Assembly: GCF_022568815.1 (NCBI RefSeq)
Contig: NZ_JAKZHX010000010.1
Location: forward strand, 186,001 to 250,000
DNA from: Undibacterium paludis
Lineage (GTDB): Bacteria; Pseudomonadota; Gammaproteobacteria; Burkholderiales; Burkholderiaceae_D
Length of the DNA stretch: 64,000 nucleotides
Direction of reading: 5' to 3'
The notes beneath the pieces are model-generated. The model did no database searches. It was not told the origin of the DNA and worked only from the letters and a program-made list of their open reading frames with translations. Position numbers and translations under genes: made by a program. This document shows positions 7,677 through 16,848 of this stretch, one piece after another (position 1 is the stretch's first letter; every line of letters begins with the position of its first letter).

Positions 7677-10211
7677 ATGTATCTGCAAGCGCATATCAAG
7701 AAGTTTTTTAAAATTATGCCGGTTTTTTGTTCATGCCTGCCGGTCTTCCTGCTAACAGTCAGCAGCGGCGATGCATTTGCTGACAGTGCCAAGGGCAAGA
7801 TGCCGGCAAAACTGGTCCTGCAGGCACCACCAGCAGGCGTCACAGTCGTGGCAACGTATGACGGCAATATCTATAAGGCGAGATTCAATCAAACCTGTAC
7901 GCCGAATCAGGTGGCGGATTTTATTTCCGGCCTGTCCCAGCTTTATGGCAATGTTTATCCTGAAGATTGCGGTATCTCAAAAACCAAGTCCCCGGTATTG
8001 CAATGGCCTGAGGGTTATCTGCCGGTGAATACCTCCATTGCAGAGCCCTGGAGTATCAGCATCATCAAGGATGGCCAGCCCTATCTGTCGGCCACCAGCA
8101 AGTACCCGCAGTACCAGTTGCCAGGCAACCTGCCTGTTGGCAGTTACGAATGGACGGTCAGCTACAAAAACAGGAATGGTACGACGCCGCAGAGCCAGAC
8201 AAGGCGTTTCTATGTCGATGCCAGTGCCATTGATGTCGCCAGTTACACGCCGACCCAGATCGTCAGCACAGCAAAAACAGCTGCCAGGCCACGCATGTTC
8301 CCCAGGGGTCTGAGCAAAGAAGCCATGCTGGCCAATATCAACCTGACTGCCAGCACCCCGTTTGCCATTCTGAAAACCAAGGCCCAAGCCATACAGACCA
8401 AGCCTATTGATCCGGAACCGCAGAAACGGCCTGTCAACACACCGACCCCGATTGAATATACGACCTGGCTGATCTCGCTGAACGGCATAGCCTCAGCCGC
8501 CGCCAGTGACATGAATTACCTCGGGTATGTATCCAAGCTGACCAATGACACTGGCATGGCAGCGGCCGGCAAGGCGCGCCTGCTGGCCCTGGCGGACTGG
8601 GACCCGGTCAATGGTGTCAGCAACTATGCCTTCCAGGACCAGGCGGCACGCCAGGTTTTGTTGGGGCTGGCCAAGGGCTATGACTATTTTTATGATGACC
8701 TGAGCGCGACGGAAAGAAACAAGGTTATCGCTGTCATCAAGACCCGAATCGAGCAGATGCTGCCGCTGGTGGCCACCCAGCATTTGCACAAAAAAGACTC
8801 ACATGGCGTGACCAATGTCGGTTTTCTGCTGAACGTATTGCTGTTGCTGGCGGGTGATCAGAACTTCCCGGAAGCAGAACAATATCTGCGTGATACCTAC
8901 ACGACCTTCCTGGTCAGCAGCACTGCACAGGGTGGTGACGATGGTGCATTCCAGAATGGTACGGGTTATGGCTGGTATGTCGCCACCCTGCTCGAAACCC
9001 TGATCAACATCAAGTCTGTCACAGGCTACGACATCAGCAACCAGCCTTACTATGCGAAGTACATTGACTACCTGATGGCTTTCACCGCACCGCTGTACAG
9101 GCAGTTGATGACGCCGTTTGGTGACGATCATATCTACAACTATGATTACCAGGCCTATTCATTCGACACCTTGCAGCCATTTGCCTTGCTGACGCAAAAC
9201 GCCACGCATGAATGGTATTACCGCGCAAACCCGGCTAATCTCACCGCCCAGCCTACCCGCCCGCTGTATTATTTCAACCTGGTGGCCATGGGAGCCAAGC
9301 CCGTCACGCCCGTTGCTCCGGCGCGTGACAACTGGTTCTTCCCGAATGCCGGCATCGCCTCGCTGACGAGCAGCTTCACCGATGCGAACAGGTCCAGCGT
9401 CGCCTTCAGGTCCAGTGAGTGGGGGGCCTATAATCATTCGCATGCTGACCAGAACAGCTTTACCCTGGTGTCCAGGGGGCGCGACATGCTCATCAGCAGC
9501 GGCTATTATTACTCCTATGATTCAGAGCATCACCGTCAGACCCGCTCAACCCGCTCACAGAACGCACTGACCTTTGACGGCGGCATAGGTCAGTCAGAAG
9601 CCCCGACAGCGGTGTCGCCACCCAAACCAACTGCCCCGGTATATACATCGGATGCCGCAGGTCAGCTCTATAACGGCGGGGAGAGCAACGGCGTTGCCAT
9701 TGTCACAGGTGACGCCAGCAAGGCTTATCGCCGCCTGGTCACCAGCGGTACCCCATCGACATGGGCACCCCTGCTGGATAATGCCGTGCGCTCCATGGCC
9801 TACTTCAAGGATGAGCGTATTACCGTCATCTATGACTGGGCCAACAGTGCAACAGCGCGCAGCTGGGAACTGAACTTCCATGCACTGCAGCCGTTTAGCC
9901 TTGATACGGTCGGCATGGCCAAGGTTGTCAATAACCCGTCGTCGATTTGCATCACACACCATAATTTCCCGTCGGTGATGACAACGACTGATCAGGTTGA
10001 CGTCCCACCGGACAAGCCTTCGGCACCGCAGTATCACCTGCGTTCCACGGCGACAGCCCCAAGCAAGGAAATCACCGCCGTCACCGTAGTACGTGAAGAT
10101 TGCTCTGCAACGCCGGTTGAGGTCAGCGTGAGAGGCAATGAGGCCGTCGTCATGATAGGCAGCAAAGGAGTGGACTTTAACAAGAAAGTCGTGTCCATCC
10201 TTAAGAAATAG
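7677..10211 (+). CDS. Secreted heparinase II/III-like polysaccharide lyase
   Basis: This 844-residue protein has a signal peptide (about residues 1-36, ending AFA before DSAKG). The N-terminal region (about 60-185) is a beta-sandwich of the DUF4962 type that precedes heparinase II domains. The middle (about 240-530) is an alpha/alpha-toroid-like helical region. The C-terminal half (about 560-840) contains the heparinase II/III beta-sheet domain, with YNHSHADQNSFTLVSRG (about residue 585), where His and Asp resemble the conserved metal-site segment. Such enzymes cleave uronate-containing glycans (heparin, alginate, oligoalginate) by beta-elimination. There is no other glycan gene beside it, so the substrate is open. 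The start has a modest ribosome site (AGTGAG); a later Met at 7716 would shorten the signal peptide. Confidence 0.75.
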   Translation: MYLQAHIKKFFKIMPVFCSCLPVFLLTVSSGDAFADSAKGKMPAKLVLQAPPAGVTVVATYDGNIYKARFNQTCTPNQVADFISGLSQLYGNVYPEDCGISKTKSPVLQWPEGYLPVNTSIAEPWSISIIKDGQPYLSATSKYPQYQLPGNLPVGSYEWTVSYKNRNGTTPQSQTRRFYVDASAIDVASYTPTQIVSTAKTAARPRMFPRGLSKEAMLANINLTASTPFAILKTKAQAIQTKPIDPEPQKRPVNTPTPIEYTTWLISLNGIASAAASDMNYLGYVSKLTNDTGMAAAGKARLLALADWDPVNGVSNYAFQDQAARQVLLGLAKGYDYFYDDLSATERNKVIAVIKTRIEQMLPLVATQHLHKKDSHGVTNVGFLLNVLLLLAGDQNFPEAEQYLRDTYTTFLVSSTAQGGDDGAFQNGTGYGWYVATLLETLINIKSVTGYDISNQPYYAKYIDYLMAFTAPLYRQLMTPFGDDHIYNYDYQAYSFDTLQPFALLTQNATHEWYYRANPANLTAQPTRPLYYFNLVAMGAKPVTPVAPARDNWFFPNAGIASLTSSFTDANRSSVAFRSSEWGAYNHSHADQNSFTLVSRGRDMLISSGYYYSYDSEHHRQTRSTRSQNALTFDGGIGQSEAPTAVSPPKPTAPVYTSDAAGQLYNGGESNGVAIVTGDASKAYRRLVTSGTPSTWAPLLDNAVRSMAYFKDERITVIYDWANSATARSWELNFHALQPFSLDTVGMAKVVNNPSSICITHHNFPSVMTTTDQVDVPPDKPSAPQYHLRSTATAPSKEITAVTVVREDCSATPVEVSVRGNEAVVMIGSKGVDFNKKVVSILKK

Positions 10212-10275
10212 ACTATTAAGAAATAGACTATTGAGCAGGCAAGCTCACTGCAATACTGCCTGCCAATCTGCTCTG

Positions 10276-10314
10276 ATGATCACAGTTCATGCCAATGACT
10301 GTGATCATTTTTTT
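10276..10314 (+). terminator. Rho-independent terminator after the lyase gene
   Basis: ATGATCACAG (10276-10285) pairs with CTGTGATCAT (10299-10308), with an inner TCAT/ATGA helix, and a run of seven T follows (10308-10314). The rest of the 10212-10561 gap is AT-rich and serves as upstream DNA for the cytochrome gene; no other element was seen there. Confidence 0.85.
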
Positions 10315-10561
10315 GTGTACCCGGCGATTTTATTCAATGCACTGACAGCCCTGATCATGGCTGATGCATCAAAGCTCCCTTCCTGCAGCCTTCATTCGGC
10401 ATGTCAAGTAGCGCCTGTCAAATTGTTGTTATTTTTACACAAATTCATGAGCAACCGGGAAAAATCCCTATAATTGAAATAGATATTAAATTTGCAATTT
10501 AATATTCCAATTCTGACGATAGTCCTTGCATTGCCACTATTTGCCAATTAGCGGAGTCCAC

Positions 10562-12595
10562 ATGAAAATCCCTGAAGTAAAACTCAAAAAAAGACATGGC
10601 CTGTATGTGCTGATTCTGCTGTTCCTCATCCCGCCACTGGTGATTGCACTGGCGCAACGCTGGCAGGTATCTGATGATGACCCTGACCGTGGTGCAACAA
10701 CAGTCAAAAACGATGTGTTTGGCGATAGTGCCAGCAAGATCGTCTACCTGGAACAAAACTGGAAACCTGCGCAGAGCCTGTGGTTTTACACCACCACCCA
10801 GGGTTCCAACCTGTTGCCTTATGATTTTTTCCTGGTACTGGAACAGGCAGGCAAACCAGAATTGTTCCGCAGTGATGAAAACATCAACCGCTACCGCTAC
10901 CTGCCGCAGAAAAAAACCTCAAGCAACCCGGACGCCCTGCCCGTCGGCTTTGTCAAAGACAATTACCTGAAAAAAGACTACATGGGTTTTACCTGTGCAG
11001 CCTGCCATACAGCGCAAATCAATTACAAAGGCACCGGCATGCGTATTGACGGCGGCCCGGCAACAGCCGACATGTCCGGATTTTTGCAGGGACTGACCGA
11101 AGCCATGGTCGCCGTGCGCGACAAGCCGGAAGTGCAGAAACGTTTTGTGCGGGCAGTCATGCAGCTTGGCTCTTACAGCTCTGAAGCTGAGGTCATTGCC
11201 GACATCAAGACCTATACCTTGCGCCTGACCAGCTACAACATCATCAACCACAGCCCTGTCGATTATGGTTATGCAAGGCTGGACGCCTTTGGCCGCATCT
11301 ATAACCGTACGCTGGAACACCTGCTCAACCGTAAGCAGATAGAAGAAGTACTGGGCAATTTGTTGAGTGAGGCTGAAGTCAAGACCGCACTGGAAGGCTT
11401 TGGCGAAAACATCAGTTCCAGTGACAGGGACAAGATCATCGAACGTGTGGCCACTTCCCCCAAACAGATCGTCAAGCTCAGGCAGGAACTGTTCATCAAG
11501 GCGGATGCGCCGGTCAGCTATCCGTTTTTGTGGGACATCGCCCAGCATGACTATGTGCAGTGGAATGGCCTGGGCGGCAATGGCGGTCTGGGGCCGCTGG
11601 GACGCAATACCGGTGAAGTGATCGGCGTCTTCGGCTCACTGGACTGGCATGAGGGTTCGCGGTTTTCACTGGCTTCGCTGATTGCCGGACAGGGCCTGAA
11701 AAAGAAAACCGTCGAATATGACAGCTCTATCAATACACAAAACCTGCGCCGCATAGAAAGCCAGCTGGTCGATCTGCAATCCCCCAAATGGCCGCAAGAC
11801 ATATTGGGCAAGTTGGACCAGACCCGCATCAAGCGCGGCGCCAGACTGTTCGACAAATATTGCGTGAGCTGCCATGCAGAGATTGACCGTAGTTCGCCCG
11901 AGCGCCGCGTGGTCGCCCATATGTCCAAACTGGAAGAGGTCGGCACCGACCCGACCATGGCCAATAACAGTGTCAACTACACCGGTTATTCAGGCATCCT
12001 GCGCAATCAGTACGTGGGTGCGGGTGTCGGCGATGTGCTGCTCGATAAGAAAGCGCCGGTTGCTGCTCTCCTGACCAAGGCCACTTTGGGTGTGGTGACA
12101 ACACCGGATGCCGACAAGGGCTTCATACGCCGCTGGTCTGAATGGCTGTACAACATCATCACGGCGTTCTTCAGTAATGAGATCAAGGACTCCAACAAGC
12201 ATGGCAACTATATCCCGGATACGACGATGAACCCGTATTCGTCACTGCAAGCTTACAAGGGCCGTTCGTTGAATGGCATCTGGGCGACCGGGCCTTATCT
12301 GCACAATGGCTCAGTGCCTACCCTGTACGACCTGCTGTTGCCAGCCTGTTCATCCGAGCAGAAAGATGGCGAGTGCAGGCCAGAAAAATTCCAGGTTGGT
12401 TCACGTGAATTTGATGCAGAAAAAGTCGGCCTGAAGAGTACCGGCTACCAGGGCTTCACTTTCGATACCCGTCTGCCCGGCAACCTCAATACCGGTCACG
12501 ACTATGGTACCAAGGCGCCCAAAAACCCCGGAGACCTGCCCATGCTGAGCAAGGAAGAGAGGCTGGATTTGCTGGAGTATCTGAAGGATCAGTAA
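10562..12595 (+). CDS. RoxA-like dihaem cytochrome c (MauG/CcpA superfamily)
   Basis: The ATG at 10562 follows GCGGAGTCCAC with a good ribosome site and is preferred over an upstream in-frame ATG. The product is 677 residues. It has an N-terminal membrane/signal segment (about 13-30) and two haem c sites, CAACH (about residue 145) and CVSCH (about residue 433). The segment VQWNGLGGN before residue 340 and the domain order resemble RoxA, the secreted dihaem rubber oxygenase of Xanthomonas, whose length is about the same. RoxA-type enzymes cleave poly(cis-1,4-isoprene) with O2; relatives of unknown substrate are common. No Lcp, transporter or maturation gene is adjacent. The dihaem assignment is secure; oxygenase activity is inferred. 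Confidence 0.8.
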   Translation: MKIPEVKLKKRHGLYVLILLFLIPPLVIALAQRWQVSDDDPDRGATTVKNDVFGDSASKIVYLEQNWKPAQSLWFYTTTQGSNLLPYDFFLVLEQAGKPELFRSDENINRYRYLPQKKTSSNPDALPVGFVKDNYLKKDYMGFTCAACHTAQINYKGTGMRIDGGPATADMSGFLQGLTEAMVAVRDKPEVQKRFVRAVMQLGSYSSEAEVIADIKTYTLRLTSYNIINHSPVDYGYARLDAFGRIYNRTLEHLLNRKQIEEVLGNLLSEAEVKTALEGFGENISSSDRDKIIERVATSPKQIVKLRQELFIKADAPVSYPFLWDIAQHDYVQWNGLGGNGGLGPLGRNTGEVIGVFGSLDWHEGSRFSLASLIAGQGLKKKTVEYDSSINTQNLRRIESQLVDLQSPKWPQDILGKLDQTRIKRGARLFDKYCVSCHAEIDRSSPERRVVAHMSKLEEVGTDPTMANNSVNYTGYSGILRNQYVGAGVGDVLLDKKAPVAALLTKATLGVVTTPDADKGFIRRWSEWLYNIITAFFSNEIKDSNKHGNYIPDTTMNPYSSLQAYKGRSLNGIWATGPYLHNGSVPTLYDLLLPACSSEQKDGECRPEKFQVGSREFDAEKVGLKSTGYQGFTFDTRLPGNLNTGHDYGTKAPKNPGDLPMLSKEERLDLLEYLKDQ

Positions 12596-12607
12596 GTGTT
12601 ATGAATA

Positions 12608-12675
12608 CGGGAAACCATCTTCATGATGATTTCCCGGCATGCTTTACCGGGTCTGGCTATTCAATTGCCAGACCC
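12608..12675. terminator. Two hairpins between convergent genes
   Basis: CGGGAAA (12608-12614) pairs with TTTCCCG (12630-12636), and GGGTCTGGC (12649-12657) pairs exactly with GCCAGACCC (12667-12675). The pair lies between the cytochrome stop and the stop of the convergent lipoprotein gene. Neither has a long T-run, so efficiency is uncertain. Confidence 0.6.
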
Positions 12676-12681
12676 AATTAC

Positions 12682-13371
12682 TTACTTCTGCAAATCCTTA
12701 AGTTTGATCGCGGCTTCTGCCTCATAAGCCTGACGACCTTTGTCTACGGCTTCAATCCAGGCACTGTCAGTGGCAACCTGCCTGGAATCTTCGGTATGGA
12801 CGCTGACCGTTGTCGGTGAGCCGGAACCGGAGACATCAATCACGGTCTCTATATTGGCATTGAGCTTGATCGCCCAGAAGCCAGGTTGAAACCATGCCCA
12901 GAATTGTTTGATGTGAACATCCAGCACGATCATGTCAGGACGGGAAGCGTCTATTTCTTCGACACGATAGCCGGCTTTTTTCAATGCGTTTTTCAGGTCA
13001 TTTTTTACTACGCCGGTCACAGTCTGACCTTCTCCCAGCAATACATCGCCAAGGGCTTTGCCAAAGGTATTGCGCTTGCGGGCAATTGCTTTTGCCTTGA
13101 TCAATTCTGGTGACCCCTTGGCGCCTTCGGATCCCAATGAAGGCGTACTTGGTTCTTTGGGCGCTTCTTCAAAAACACGCTCATCTTTGACCGAGCGGAT
13201 AAAAACTGTCTTCCCATTGCTGGCGCTCTGGGTTTGGGCAGACACAGCTGTTGCGGTCGCTGGGGTTGTAGCGGTTGTTGAAAGTTTGACTTCGCTGCGG
13301 CTGGTGGCACAGCCGGTCAGGACGGCAGACACCAGCAACAAGGGAATGGCGAGATATTTTGTATTTAACAT
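12682..13371 (-). CDS. Hypothetical lipoprotein, YajG-like
   Basis: The start at 13371 gives a 229-residue protein with a lipobox LTGC (lipidated Cys near residue 20); a longer frame upstream would bury the signal peptide. After a Thr/Ala-rich linker, residues about 60-215 alternate short strands and helices. The pattern MIVLDVHIKQFW and the later IDVSGSG segment resemble the YajG-type outer-membrane lipoproteins, but similarity is only by eye. It converges on the cytochrome gene and has no operon partner. The function is unknown. Confidence 0.55.
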   Translation of the reverse strand: MLNTKYLAIPLLLVSAVLTGCATSRSEVKLSTTATTPATATAVSAQTQSASNGKTVFIRSVKDERVFEEAPKEPSTPSLGSEGAKGSPELIKAKAIARKRNTFGKALGDVLLGEGQTVTGVVKNDLKNALKKAGYRVEEIDASRPDMIVLDVHIKQFWAWFQPGFWAIKLNANIETVIDVSGSGSPTTVSVHTEDSRQVATDSAWIEAVDKGRQAYEAEAAIKLKDLQK

Positions 13372-13646
13372 GGATAATTTTGAAAATAGTAATGTGTAAT
13401 AGTAATGTGAGTAATGTGATATTACGTCTGATGAGCCATGATCTTCAATCATGCTCAAAATGATTCACTTGATCTGACTCAAGTCGCTTCAAGAAAAGTG
13501 GCAAGCATTATGACAAGTCCTGGCGGTTTTGCGGGAAATTATTCGTCTGTTGTGTATCAACGAGAATTTTCAGTATGGAATTGGCATTATTTCCCAGACG
13601 AGCCAGAACACAGCATGCAGAGCAGGATGAGGAGGAATGAGTATCG

Positions 13647-14660
13647 CTAGGCACAAGGACCGGTCGTGCTGCCAGTCAACAGCACCGGCTGCCACAGCAC
13701 TTGCAGGTCTGCTGCCGGCGTGCCATTGATCAGGGCCAGCAGCATTTCGCTCATCTTTGCACCGGCGGCCCTGGCGTCTGGTTGATCGATGGTGGTGACC
13801 TGGTCGCCGACCAGGGTGTCTTCCATATTGCCCCAGACGATGACGGATATTTCTTTGCCTATGTCGACACCGGCATCCATCAGCGCACGCATGGCGCCGA
13901 CGCCGGACAGGTGGTTATCAACAATGATGGCACTGGGCCTGGGTGTGCAATTCAACAGCGTCTGCACGGCCAGGTAGCCACTGCGCCTGTCCAGCGCATC
14001 CTGGATCAGGTAACGGGTATCGATATCAAGATGGGCTGCACTCATGGCTTCGATGAAACTGCTGCGTCGCTGGCGGGCGAAGTTCAGTTCCAGCGGTGCG
14101 CTGACCAGGCTGATGCGCTGGTGGCCCAGGGCCAGCAAGTGCTGCACAGCCAGCCGTATGCCATTGGCGTTGTCATAGTCGAACCAGGCATAGGGCCTGT
14201 CGGTCTGGGTGCGGCCATGGGCAATGAAGGGAAAGCCCTGCTTGGACAGGTAGGCAATACGCGGGTCTTGCACCATGGTACGACTAACGATGAGGCCGTC
14301 GACGCGCCTGCCCTTGACCATCTGCTCATACGATGGCAGTTCATTGCCGGGTGAAACAGGCGCAATCATCAGGTTCATCTTGCGTGCTTCCAGCGCTTCT
14401 GCCATGCCGCCGACAACGCCCAGGAACATGGGGTCGCCCAGGTCCGTCGGCTGCAAGGGATAGATCAGGCCAAATACATTGGTGCGCCCGACCGCCAGGC
14501 TGCGCGCCATGGGGTTGGCTTCGTAGCCAAACTTTTCTGCCGCCGCCATGACCTTCTTGCGTGTCTGCTCACCGACTTCTGGGTAGCCGTTCAAGGCGCG
14601 ACTGACTGTGGTCTTGGACATGCCAAGGCTGGCGGCGAGCTCCTTGAGGGTTATGGGCAT
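13647..14660 (-). CDS. LacI-family transcriptional regulator of the GH65 operon
   Basis: This 337-residue protein has an N-terminal helix-turn-helix (TLKELAASLGMSKTTVSRAL, residues 3-22) with hinge helix, then a periplasmic-binding-like sugar sensor domain (about 60-330). It is the last gene of the leftward run GH65 phosphorylase, beta-phosphoglucomutase, MFS transporter, LacI, 34 bp after the transporter stop. It probably senses the disaccharide or its phosphate product and represses this operon, plausibly at the AAACCGGTTT palindromes upstream of the phosphorylase gene. Which of the two LacI proteins here binds which operator is not settled by sequence. Confidence 0.85.
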   Translation of the reverse strand: MPITLKELAASLGMSKTTVSRALNGYPEVGEQTRKKVMAAAEKFGYEANPMARSLAVGRTNVFGLIYPLQPTDLGDPMFLGVVGGMAEALEARKMNLMIAPVSPGNELPSYEQMVKGRRVDGLIVSRTMVQDPRIAYLSKQGFPFIAHGRTQTDRPYAWFDYDNANGIRLAVQHLLALGHQRISLVSAPLELNFARQRRSSFIEAMSAAHLDIDTRYLIQDALDRRSGYLAVQTLLNCTPRPSAIIVDNHLSGVGAMRALMDAGVDIGKEISVIVWGNMEDTLVGDQVTTIDQPDARAAGAKMSEMLLALINGTPAADLQVLWQPVLLTGSTTGPCA

Positions 14661-14694
14661 AGGGTAATGGCGGCAATGACAATCGAAAGCTGGA

Positions 14695-16059
14695 TTATAT
14701 ACCGCCGCTCACTCTGTCCGGCTGCTCCAGCCTGGCAATGGCACGCCTGAAGAAAAACAGGCTTAACAGGATAACACTGAGCGGCAACAGCGACAGGTAA
14801 AAAGCCGTCTGCCCGCTCAGCGCGCCAAAGACATAACCGGTAATCATGGACCCGCTGGTGCCGCCCAATGCAGAAAACAGCACCAGCAAACCCGTCATCG
14901 CCGCATGCCGATGCGTGGGCAAAGAACTGAGCATGACAGAATTGATGCCGGGGTAGACCGGCGCCATGAACAGGCCGATCAGAGGAAAGATGAAGGCTGC
15001 CAGGGGTGCATTGCTCCAGCGCAGGTCAGGGTTGGCAACGATGTCATGCGTCAGGGGCAGGGTCAGCAAAACCAGGGCAGCCATGCTGAGCAGACAGATG
15101 TTCAATACCAGGTACCAGTTCAGCTTGCGCATGACAGCACCGGCACTGAGCCGGCCTATCGCCAGGCAGGCGGCAAAGATGCTGGTGGCCTGTACGCTCA
15201 TGGCGACCGGCATCTTCAGGATTTCATTGTTGAAGGTGGGCAGCCAGGTGCCTATGCCCTGCTCCAGCAACACATATAAAAACGCCGAGATGATATAAAC
15301 GCAGACGAGGGGACGCGCCATCAGTTTAAGCATATCGGCAAAATCGTCAAACAAGCCGGGTTGACCCAATTGGCCCTGCCTGTATTGCTTGTTTCTTTCA
15401 CTGACCAGCCTTGCTTCAAATTCTTCAAAGCGGGTGGTGGCAATCAGCATGAAGGTTGTGGCGCACAGAGCAGCAAGCAGCCAGTAGACATGCAACCATG
15501 ATGCTGATGCAGGGTTGTCAGCATCGATGAAGTAAGAGAATATCCAGTAGCCGCTCAACACACCGACCATGAAAAAGCCTTCCAGGGTATTCATCAGGCT
15601 GGCATGCTGCTTGCGGTCTGCACTGACCAGGCCTATGGTGGAATACACAGATACCTTGACCAGGGCAAAGGCCACACCTACGCTCAAGAACAGGAGCTTG
15701 CTCATCAAAAATCCGGGCAACAGCGGCATGGTGGCAGAGCTGAGCGTGACAATGCCCAGGCCAGTCAGCATGGCGCGTTTATAACCCAGTCGCGGCAGAA
15801 AAGAAGCCACGCAGAACGAGACTATGCTGATCGGCAAGTCCTTGAAAGCCTCAAGCACACTGGCCGCCGACTTGCTGACACCATAAGTCTTGATGACTTG
15901 CAGTATCACCGTACCAACGCTGTTGAGCAAAATGGCGAATACAAAGTACAGCAGGAACAGCGCCAGGATGATGCGCCGCCGGTTATAGTGCTGGCTGCGC
16001 ATCTGCTGGCTTTGTATCTGCTCGCTCACCTCTGCGGGTGACGCCTGAGTGTCATACAT
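14695..16059 (-). CDS. MFS sugar transporter
   Basis: This 454-residue protein has twelve predicted membrane helices, with a cytosolic N-terminal tail (about 1-28) and a charged central loop (about 215-250), the standard layout of the major facilitator superfamily. A good ribosome site (GGAGACAAT) precedes the ATG at 16059. It lies in the operon of the GH65 phosphorylase and beta-phosphoglucomutase, so it probably carries the disaccharide (maltose, trehalose or a related alpha-glucoside) across the inner membrane. A dispersed GC-rich repeat sits between it and the upstream pgmB-like gene. The substrate is inferred from context only. Confidence 0.85.
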   Translation of the reverse strand: MYDTQASPAEVSEQIQSQQMRSQHYNRRRIILALFLLYFVFAILLNSVGTVILQVIKTYGVSKSAASVLEAFKDLPISIVSFCVASFLPRLGYKRAMLTGLGIVTLSSATMPLLPGFLMSKLLFLSVGVAFALVKVSVYSTIGLVSADRKQHASLMNTLEGFFMVGVLSGYWIFSYFIDADNPASASWLHVYWLLAALCATTFMLIATTRFEEFEARLVSERNKQYRQGQLGQPGLFDDFADMLKLMARPLVCVYIISAFLYVLLEQGIGTWLPTFNNEILKMPVAMSVQATSIFAACLAIGRLSAGAVMRKLNWYLVLNICLLSMAALVLLTLPLTHDIVANPDLRWSNAPLAAFIFPLIGLFMAPVYPGINSVMLSSLPTHRHAAMTGLLVLFSALGGTSGSMITGYVFGALSGQTAFYLSLLPLSVILLSLFFFRRAIARLEQPDRVSGGI

Positions 16060-16083
16060 ATTGTCTCCGTCTTATTTTTTATT

Positions 16084-16180
16084 CCCCCTCCTTCAAGGGG
16101 AGGGTCGGGGTGGGGATGGGGTTTCAGTCAATTTTCATCATTTCAATGACAACCCGATCCCATCCCATTCACCAACATCA
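16084..16180. repeat. Dispersed GC-rich palindromic repeat, copy A
   Basis: CCCCCTCCTTCAAGGGGAGG opens the element as a short hairpin, followed by TCGGGGTGGGGATGGGG, then a spacer and its complement-like ATCCCATCCCATTC. The same order is seen at 24807-24905. It lies in the pgmB-MFS intergenic space inside an operon. It is probably a REP-type element and might tune read-through. Confidence 0.6.
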
Positions 16181-16191
16181 GCTACATACAA

Positions 16192-16848
16192 TCATTCTTT
16201 CAGATAATCCGGCAAACTGAACTGATCCAGCCCGGCAATCACCACATCTGCCTCGGTCAATACCGCCGGGCTGCCTACGCCAAGGGCAAACATGCCAGCG
16301 GATTTGATGGCGCGTATGCCGGCTATCGAATCCTCCACACCAAAGCAGTCTTGCACCTGCAAACCCAGGCCCGCTGCTGCCGCCAGAAAAATTTCCGGGT
16401 CTGGCTTGCTGTTACGTATGTTGGCAGCATCAACCACAAATTCAAACTGGTCAGCAATACCAAGCCGCTCTATCACTGCCTGGGCATTTTTGCTGACGGA
16501 TGCCAGCGCCGTCTTCAGGCCCGCAGCACGTATGGACTGCAAGGCAGCCGCCGCGCCGGGCAGCAGATCGGCCGGGCTGAGGGCGGAGATCAAGTCCTGG
16601 TAATCAAGGTTTTTCCGATGCGCCAGGGCCAGTTTATCTGCTTCGCTGAATTCTTTACCCGATGCCTGCAGGATCAGGTTCAGCGAGCCCATCCTGTCCA
16701 CGCCTTTCAGTTGTTCGTTGAAGGCGGCATCAAAGCTGGCGCCTACGCTGTCGGCCAGTTTTTTCCAGGCCAGGTAATGATAGTGGGCAGTGTCGGTCAA
16801 TACACCATCCAGGTCAAAGATCACGGCGCGGTAGGCATATTTACGCAT
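16192..16848 (-). CDS. pgmB: Beta-phosphoglucomutase
   Basis: This 218-residue HAD-superfamily enzyme converts beta-glucose 1-phosphate to glucose 6-phosphate. The catalytic nucleophile and acid/base aspartates are in VIFDLDGVLTDTAHYHYLAW (residues 9-28), the pattern of beta-phosphoglucomutases. The later motifs are also present: LASVSKNA with the Ser/Thr and Lys, and the metal-binding VEDSIAGIRA (about residue 170). Its start overlaps the GH65 stop by 8 bp and has an AGGAGCC ribosome site, so the two are co-translated. Pairing with an inverting GH65 phosphorylase explains its role: that enzyme releases beta-glucose 1-phosphate. Confidence 0.92.
   Translation of the reverse strand: MRKYAYRAVIFDLDGVLTDTAHYHYLAWKKLADSVGASFDAAFNEQLKGVDRMGSLNLILQASGKEFSEADKLALAHRKNLDYQDLISALSPADLLPGAAAALQSIRAAGLKTALASVSKNAQAVIERLGIADQFEFVVDAANIRNSKPDPEIFLAAAAGLGLQVQDCFGVEDSIAGIRAIKSAGMFALGVGSPAVLTEADVVIAGLDQFSLPDYLKE

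Noticed and set aside
10234..10266. Second terminator after the lyase gene (GCAGGCA with TGCCTGC)
   Set aside because: The stem is followed by mixed sequence with no T-run; the stronger hairpin at 10276 explains termination.
13372..13458. Upstream extension of the YajG-like lipoprotein
   Set aside because: It would place 29 residues before a clear lipoprotein signal peptide, blocking export.
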